Shown in pieces: positions 59,483 to 64,000 of a DNA stretch of 64,000 nt. The stretch's first letter is position 1. Every line of letters starts with the position of its first letter. The notes under the pieces were generated by a model that saw only the letters and a list, made by a program, of their open reading frames with translations, had not been told where the DNA came from and searched no databases. The stretch is from positions 3,224,001-3,288,000 of the forward strand of contig JBLDXI010000003.1 in NCBI GenBank assembly GCA_047495785.1, written 5' to 3'. The translations under genes were made by a program, and so were the position numbers. The DNA is from Lepidodermella squamata. Its lineage: Eukaryota > Gastrotricha.

Positions 59483-61891
59483 ATGAAACTGTTTAGCTTC
59501 GCTATTTTTGAAGCAGTCTTATATGTTTCGACTGGCCAGCTGATGAAAAAATACAATTTGTCAATGGTTCAAGTGTTTCCGAGTAGTCACAAAGGATGCT
59601 CAGAAGCTGTCAAAGTCATTGTTGATCACGTGAATAGTCGCCCCGATGTTTTGCCCGACTACAATATCGTACCTCACTACCAGGACGAGGTGGACTTCTG
59701 GATCGGCTATGCCCCTATTCGAGCCCTTGTCAACTACGGCCGGGATTGGGAAAATCGACCGAATGATGGCGTAAACATTCGATCGCCAGTTTTTGTCGGC
59801 CCGTTCTTCTCAATCGCATGTGAACCCTTAGGCAAACCTCTGACATACTTCGATATGATAGGCTTGTCGATCGCTTGTGCAGCCCCAAGTTTGGCTGACC
59901 ATGTAACCTATCCGAATTTGTACCTAGTCCAGCCCACCGGAGAATTGGGTGCAATATCCCTGGTTCATTTCATGAAAGATGTCGGGAGGTGGTCGAAAGT
60001 CGGCATTGTGACTCTAGCTGCGTTTCCTAACGATTATATAGCCGCGATTTATGCGCAGAAATATTCAGCGCAAAGTGGAATTTTCATACCCACATTCAAC
60101 GCAATCCTTGACGTAACTGATGACTCGATGAATGGCTTACTTTACCATGACATAAGGATAATTCTGGTCTACATCACCCAAGAGGCTATTCTGTGGAGAT
60201 TTCTTTGCAAATGTTACCTTTCCGGCTTGACAGGACCGAAGTATCTATTTTTCTTGAGCAATAATCTCGCAGTGGAATTTAACAATTCCGTACAACTCGC
60301 GATCAACGATTCTTGGTGTAATAGAGACATCATCCGGGAACAATTGCGCTACTCGATATTTTTCGGTCCAAACAATCAGATAATCGACGACAGCAGGAAT
60401 AGCGAGCTAGGCTATAACAAGACTGTTTTTGACGCTTGGCTGTCTCGATTGCTGTCGACAAAAACAGCAGCTGCTTCCTTAAAATACGTCTGCCATGATG
60501 CCACTTTGATGGCTATTTACGCAATGCAAGATGCTGATAATCGCTTAAAACGTGATTACAACATGTCCTTGCTCGATATGAACACAAACCCGACCTTTGT
60601 CATGAAAGTCGTCAACGATTCAGTACTAAATGTCAATGTGTCCGGATTGCGAGGTCAAATGCAGTTCAGCAAACGTGGTTACATCGAAAACAACCCGATT
60701 TTATATACCTACTATGATCCTAAGGGCTACCGAACTAAATATATGTCAGTTGAGGTCGATGCATCGAAAGATTACATGTTCTACGGTCGTTACAAAATCC
60801 TGGAGATGGAACCCTGGGACTGGGCAGCTTGGCAGAATAACGGCCGCCCGCCTAAAGATCGAGCTTTCACAGTTTCATTGGCAAGAGACTTCCCTGATGA
60901 CATCGCCCTGGCGGTCAGAGTTTTAATAGGAATACTCTCGGTGATGGAAACAGCAATTTTGGCTGTAACAATCAGATGCAGGAATAGGATCGCTTCACCA
61001 TCAGTTAAGGTGGCTGGCTATCTTGGCTGTTTAGCCCTGTGCGTAGCAGGTATAGCATTTACCGTTAAAATCAGCAAGGACATGGTCGTAATTGCTGTGG
61101 TTAGGATCTCTCTTCTGGTTTTCGCCATGTCCGTCCTAAGTGGTGTCCTTTCATTTCGAGCGATCGTTTTGGCTAGGAAAATGCCGGTAACATTCCCAAA
61201 GAAGTTGAAGGTGAAACAAGCTCGATTCGCTGTTATGATGAAGGATTTGGGCTTAGAGCCGAGATCCATAGTTTCTCTGTTTAAAGCACGCTCGGCAGTT
61301 GCTGATTCATATGCTGTCCATACTCCTAGCCGTGCGGCGACTTCATCGACAAATCAACAACATACAAAAGATTTTGAACGCGGAATCGGGATTAAAGTTT
61401 TGTTTTACACCGGAATTTTCACCGTGATCAATGTGGCTTTACTTGTGGTTTGGTTGAAGATCGGCTCACTTACTTGCTACGATTTTAATGCCCCGAAACT
61501 GGACAATTACCATTTAGCCAGCGATACTTATATCGATGTTTCGATGGTGATCTGCTCGACGAAAAACTACGCAATTTGGATGATTAGCATAGTTCTATTC
61601 CACGTGCTTCTGTTATCCTATGGCACGTATCAAGGCTATTGTGTCAAAGCTAGGCTGAAAACGCTGTCTCGCCGTGTTCGTGTGGATGTGATAGGCATGT
61701 TGCTAGGGACACTGAATGCTATATCTCTGTTGCTATGCACGATTCTCATCGTGGTGACTCTCGGCGATCAGATCAAGCAACACATCGCTGTTTCATTCGC
61801 TTGTATCATCTTGTCGGCTACCACTTGCCTGAGCCTGTGCTATAAAACTTTGAAGGGTTTATTAGCAAGAGCATCCAGGTCATCATCATAG
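59483..61891 (+). CDS. GABA-B-like class C G-protein-coupled receptor, intronless
   Basis: A single open frame of 802 residues. An N-terminal signal peptide (MKLFSFAIFEAVLYVSTG) precedes an extracellular ligand-binding domain of the periplasmic-binding (ANF receptor) type. Its landmarks are GCSEAVKVIVDHVNSRPDVL, PSLADHVTYPNLYLVQPTG and a VGRWSKVGIV segment, as in GABA-B receptors. The NGRPPKDRAF motif lies just before the membrane region, as in that subfamily; a Cys-rich domain, seen in mGluR-type class C receptors, is absent. Seven hydrophobic helices follow, starting at about residues 475, 512, 535, 638, 690, 730 and 768. Loop 2 is long and Ser/Thr-rich. There is no C-terminal coiled coil, and only a short basic tail (ASRSSS), so dimerisation may differ from classical GABA-B1/B2. 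All ligand residues cannot be judged from sequence alone. Confidence 0.87.
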   Translation: MKLFSFAIFEAVLYVSTGQLMKKYNLSMVQVFPSSHKGCSEAVKVIVDHVNSRPDVLPDYNIVPHYQDEVDFWIGYAPIRALVNYGRDWENRPNDGVNIRSPVFVGPFFSIACEPLGKPLTYFDMIGLSIACAAPSLADHVTYPNLYLVQPTGELGAISLVHFMKDVGRWSKVGIVTLAAFPNDYIAAIYAQKYSAQSGIFIPTFNAILDVTDDSMNGLLYHDIRIILVYITQEAILWRFLCKCYLSGLTGPKYLFFLSNNLAVEFNNSVQLAINDSWCNRDIIREQLRYSIFFGPNNQIIDDSRNSELGYNKTVFDAWLSRLLSTKTAAASLKYVCHDATLMAIYAMQDADNRLKRDYNMSLLDMNTNPTFVMKVVNDSVLNVNVSGLRGQMQFSKRGYIENNPILYTYYDPKGYRTKYMSVEVDASKDYMFYGRYKILEMEPWDWAAWQNNGRPPKDRAFTVSLARDFPDDIALAVRVLIGILSVMETAILAVTIRCRNRIASPSVKVAGYLGCLALCVAGIAFTVKISKDMVVIAVVRISLLVFAMSVLSGVLSFRAIVLARKMPVTFPKKLKVKQARFAVMMKDLGLEPRSIVSLFKARSAVADSYAVHTPSRAATSSTNQQHTKDFERGIGIKVLFYTGIFTVINVALLVVWLKIGSLTCYDFNAPKLDNYHLASDTYIDVSMVICSTKNYAIWMISIVLFHVLLLSYGTYQGYCVKARLKTLSRRVRVDVIGMLLGTLNAISLLLCTILIVVTLGDQIKQHIAVSFACIILSATTCLSLCYKTLKGLLARASRSSS

Positions 61892-62016
61892 TATCTGAAG
61901 ACTAATTCCACCGATTTCATTATTTTTCAAATTAAGCTGATTGTGTAATTTTCTCGATAGTGATCAGACACATCTTATTCGATATTTGGGAAGTATCATC
62001 TGACCACATTAAAATC

Positions 62017-62022
62017 AATAAA
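62017..62022 (+). terminator. Polyadenylation signal AATAAA of the GPCR gene
   Basis: Exact AATAAA 126 bases after the stop codon. Confidence 0.6.
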
Positions 62023-62648
62023 GTCTTTAGCGTATCCGTAAAATAGTTCTCAGTATGAATGCATTATAGTTTCTCGAACACTTCGGGATCTAGTGACAGC
62101 TGAGGCCATAGTGACGTATCACAGCGTTCGATTAAAATTTCAATTTTATCCTCATTTCATATTTGGAGCCAGTTTATCGGGAAAGTGTCGATGCTTCGTG
62201 GATAAAACTTGAAATCAGAGAATTAGCTGGCAACTCTCGTGACCATCATTCAGTTCAACTGCTACTCACTTGAACTTGAAAGGAATGCTACAGAATGCTT
62301 TTCAGTCAAGACAGTGAATGAATGCCAAAGACAATCTTGAGTTGTAGCCGGAAACAACATTTGAGGTTTTTCTATTGACTTGGCACTCACTTGAAACGCA
62401 ACGCCTGAGTTGAATCGCGGCAGCAGAAATATCATATTTCGCGCAAATTTCAAAAAATGAATAAATGGTTGCGTGAAAATTCCTATTCAATTTATCATTT
62501 AGAAACCACTTCAGTTTTCCTATGAGATCGCTTAATCGATAGCATCCGCCCTGCATTTTAGATGCGCATCATATCAAATGCGGAATCAAATCAAATAATC
62601 AGGCGAGTTCTTTTGCAAAATTATTCCAATTAAGGCCGAAGTCAATGG
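62023..62648. other. Intergenic region
   Basis: No gene recognised. The last 30 bases (from about 62620) align with the promoter block upstream of 41632 (ccaattaag ... then atggtatataagcagcg). Confidence 0.5.
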
Positions 62649-62656
62649 TATATAAG
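62649..62656 (+). promoter_or_regulatory. TATA box (TATATAAG)
   Basis: Lies 99 bases before the ATG at 62748, inside a block conserved with the promoter of the paralogue at 41632. Confidence 0.65.
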
Positions 62657-62747
62657 CAGCGAAAATTGGGTTCAAAATTATCAGCTATATTCATTGCTTC
62701 GATTTTCGAATTGATAATTTTTCTTCATCCACTTCTCTTGCTCAATA

Positions 62748-63251
62748 ATGCGTGCTTTCCTCGCCATTGCTGCTGTCGTCCTGCTCGGACTTGGTAACAA
62801 ACTTTCAACCTTTTGCCGATAACCTGAAATTCATTTCTGCATTGTTTCAGCTTACTCTGAGGCCAAGGTCTGGAATGTTGAATCGAAAGAAATGCACCGC
62901 CACTACGAGAAGAAGGTGAGCGCCTCGGCGAGCCGATCCTTCGAGAACAAGAGGGCTTTCCGCAAGGGACGTGCCTTCCCGATGAAGAAGCGCCACGGCA
63001 AGAAGATGAACAAGCGCCGCGGATCCTTCTCCAAGTCGGTCTCCAAGTCTGTTTCCTACTCGCGGTCCGCCTCGTTCTCCGGCAACCGCTTCGGCAAGAA
63101 CAAGCGATTCGGTGGTCGCAAGTTCGGCAAGCACGGCAAGAACTTCGGCTACGGCCGCAAGGGCGGCAAGTTCGGCCACGGCAAGTTCGGCGGTCGCAAG
63201 GCCAACAAGGGCTCTTACTCCTTCAGCAAGTCCGTCAGCGTCTCCAACTAA
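62748..63251 (+). CDS. Small secreted Lys/Gly/Ser/Phe-rich protein, paralogue outside the palindrome
   Basis: Exons 62748-62793 and 62851-63251 give 148 residues. It is almost the same protein as in the palindrome arms; the changes I saw include one Ile/Val in the signal peptide, one Lys/Arg, and one Trp/Phe in the SGNRxGKNKRF segment. The intron is 57 nt against 61 nt and visibly diverged, as are the promoter and the distal 3' UTR, while exon 2 differs at only a handful of bases. An AATAAA is at 63303-63308. Same inferred role as its paralogues. Confidence 0.86.
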
Positions 63252-63302
63252 ATTATGATCACAAGAACTTTCCACAATTGATGAATTACCATTGTCATCA
63301 GA

Positions 63303-63308
63303 AATAAA
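63303..63308 (+). terminator. Polyadenylation signal AATAAA
   Basis: Exact AATAAA 52 bases after the stop at 63251. Confidence 0.6.
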
Positions 63309-64000
63309 TAACTATTTTAAACTCCTAACCATATCGAGATTCTTGAAATTCATTTACGCTGCGGTTGCTAGCCTTTCACGGACCTTACTGTTGGCGAAGG
63401 ACGTCGTATCAATGACAACAAGAACTTTACACCACTGATGAATACTCATCAGAAATCAGTGAAAATACGAGCTACGCCTATTTGAATTAATTGGACAAAT
63501 AATATTCTCAAGGTTTCGAGATTTTCGAGACGCAGCCCGTGCATTTTTTTAACCTAATCATAAAAGATGTTTATTATTGTTGGCGCAAAGTTGACACAAT
63601 CGAATTTTGTATTTTCGCGGGCCCCATTGATAAAGCCAGGCATCATTTCACTTGGCTAGACTTTTAAAATGATAGCTAATATCTACACCAAGTATCTCGA
63701 TCACACGGCGTTATCAGGCATAGAATTACAGGCATTTCGATAGCGTCGTTGAATAACTCTGATTCTACCCAGTGGCCGGAGAAGTAGTTGGCTTGCTTAT
63801 GAGGTAATCCTTTTTAAAATGTTACTGACATAAATTCATCATTCGACATTTTGTATAGGAACCATAATCGGCTCTTTTTTATTCATCTTTGCTCATGAAT
63901 CAGTAGTCCTTGCCGAGAATTACACGCGATCCCAAATTGTCCTTTCAATTGAAGCCGTGATCCATCTTAGGTGAATAATTTATTATGAAAAAGTCCGAAG
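63309..64000. other. Downstream region with a possible 3'-end relic
   Basis: No gene. A block near 63415-63470 (caagaactt, then actgatgaat and catcagaaat) resembles the 3' UTR of the preceding gene, suggesting a partial tandem copy that has decayed. The rest shows nothing recognisable. Confidence 0.35.

Noticed and set aside
1-64000. CRISPR arrays, operators, prokaryotic operons or phage genes
   Set aside because: The window is clearly eukaryotic, and no regularly spaced short repeats with unique spacers were seen.

Overview
The window is animal (metazoan) nuclear DNA. Genes are split by GT-AG introns, mostly short and very AT-rich, between GC-richer exons, and acceptors read TTTTCAG, TTTCTAG or TTTTAAG. 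The left half is a multidomain spectraplakin, a family found only in animals. The rest holds secreted-protein genes, a class C GPCR, a Penelope-like retroelement, hAT-like DNA transposons and a tRNA-derived SINE. I cannot name the species. The compact introns and acceptor style would suit a small protostome invertebrate (for example a nematode, nematomorph or tardigrade relative), but that is only a guess.

Layout: (1) 1-2328 is non-coding upstream DNA. (2) 2329-31751 (+) is one giant spectraplakin gene (MACF1/dystonin, fly Shot, worm VAB-10 family). The 17 exons I assembled by hand add up to 24,372 nt, exactly 8,124 codons. Domain order is Cys/Lys-rich N-terminus, one CH domain (CH2 type), plakin domain with SH3, a very long plectin-repeat array, a Ser/acidic linker, a spectrin-repeat rod, two EF-hands, a GAR (Gas2) domain and a basic tail. 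The sequence also suggests two alternative products: a plakin-only form ending at 16464, and a form starting at 23532 with a membrane-spanning N-terminus. (3) 33.9-42.2 kb holds a family of small two-exon genes for secreted, cationic Ser/Ala- and Gly/Arg- or Lys-rich proteins that I do not recognise. They include two head-to-tail gene pairs, with a predicted type II membrane glycosyltransferase-like gene between the pairs. (4) 38312-43809 and 51234-56731 form a nearly identical 5.5-kb inverted repeat (a palindrome with a 7.4-kb spacer). Each arm carries the same three secreted-protein genes. (5) The spacer is a nest of mobile DNA: a LINE fragment, a broken Penelope-like reverse transcriptase interrupted by a 691-bp TIR element, and a 2.76-kb hAT-like element with a perfect 8-bp target duplication. 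(6) 56.7-59.5 kb is gene-poor and holds a SINE. (7) 59483-61891 is an intronless GABA-B-like receptor gene. (8) 62748-63251 is a further copy of the smallest secreted-protein gene, outside the palindrome.

Working together: the spectraplakin would crosslink actin, microtubules and possibly intermediate filaments, and its isoforms would separate those roles. The secreted-protein genes share signal peptide, intron position and Ser-Ala motifs, so they look like co-expressed components of one extracellular material (cuticle, silk, glue or mucus). The palindrome, gene pairs and homogenised coding exons suggest copy number and uniformity are maintained. That last step is inference.
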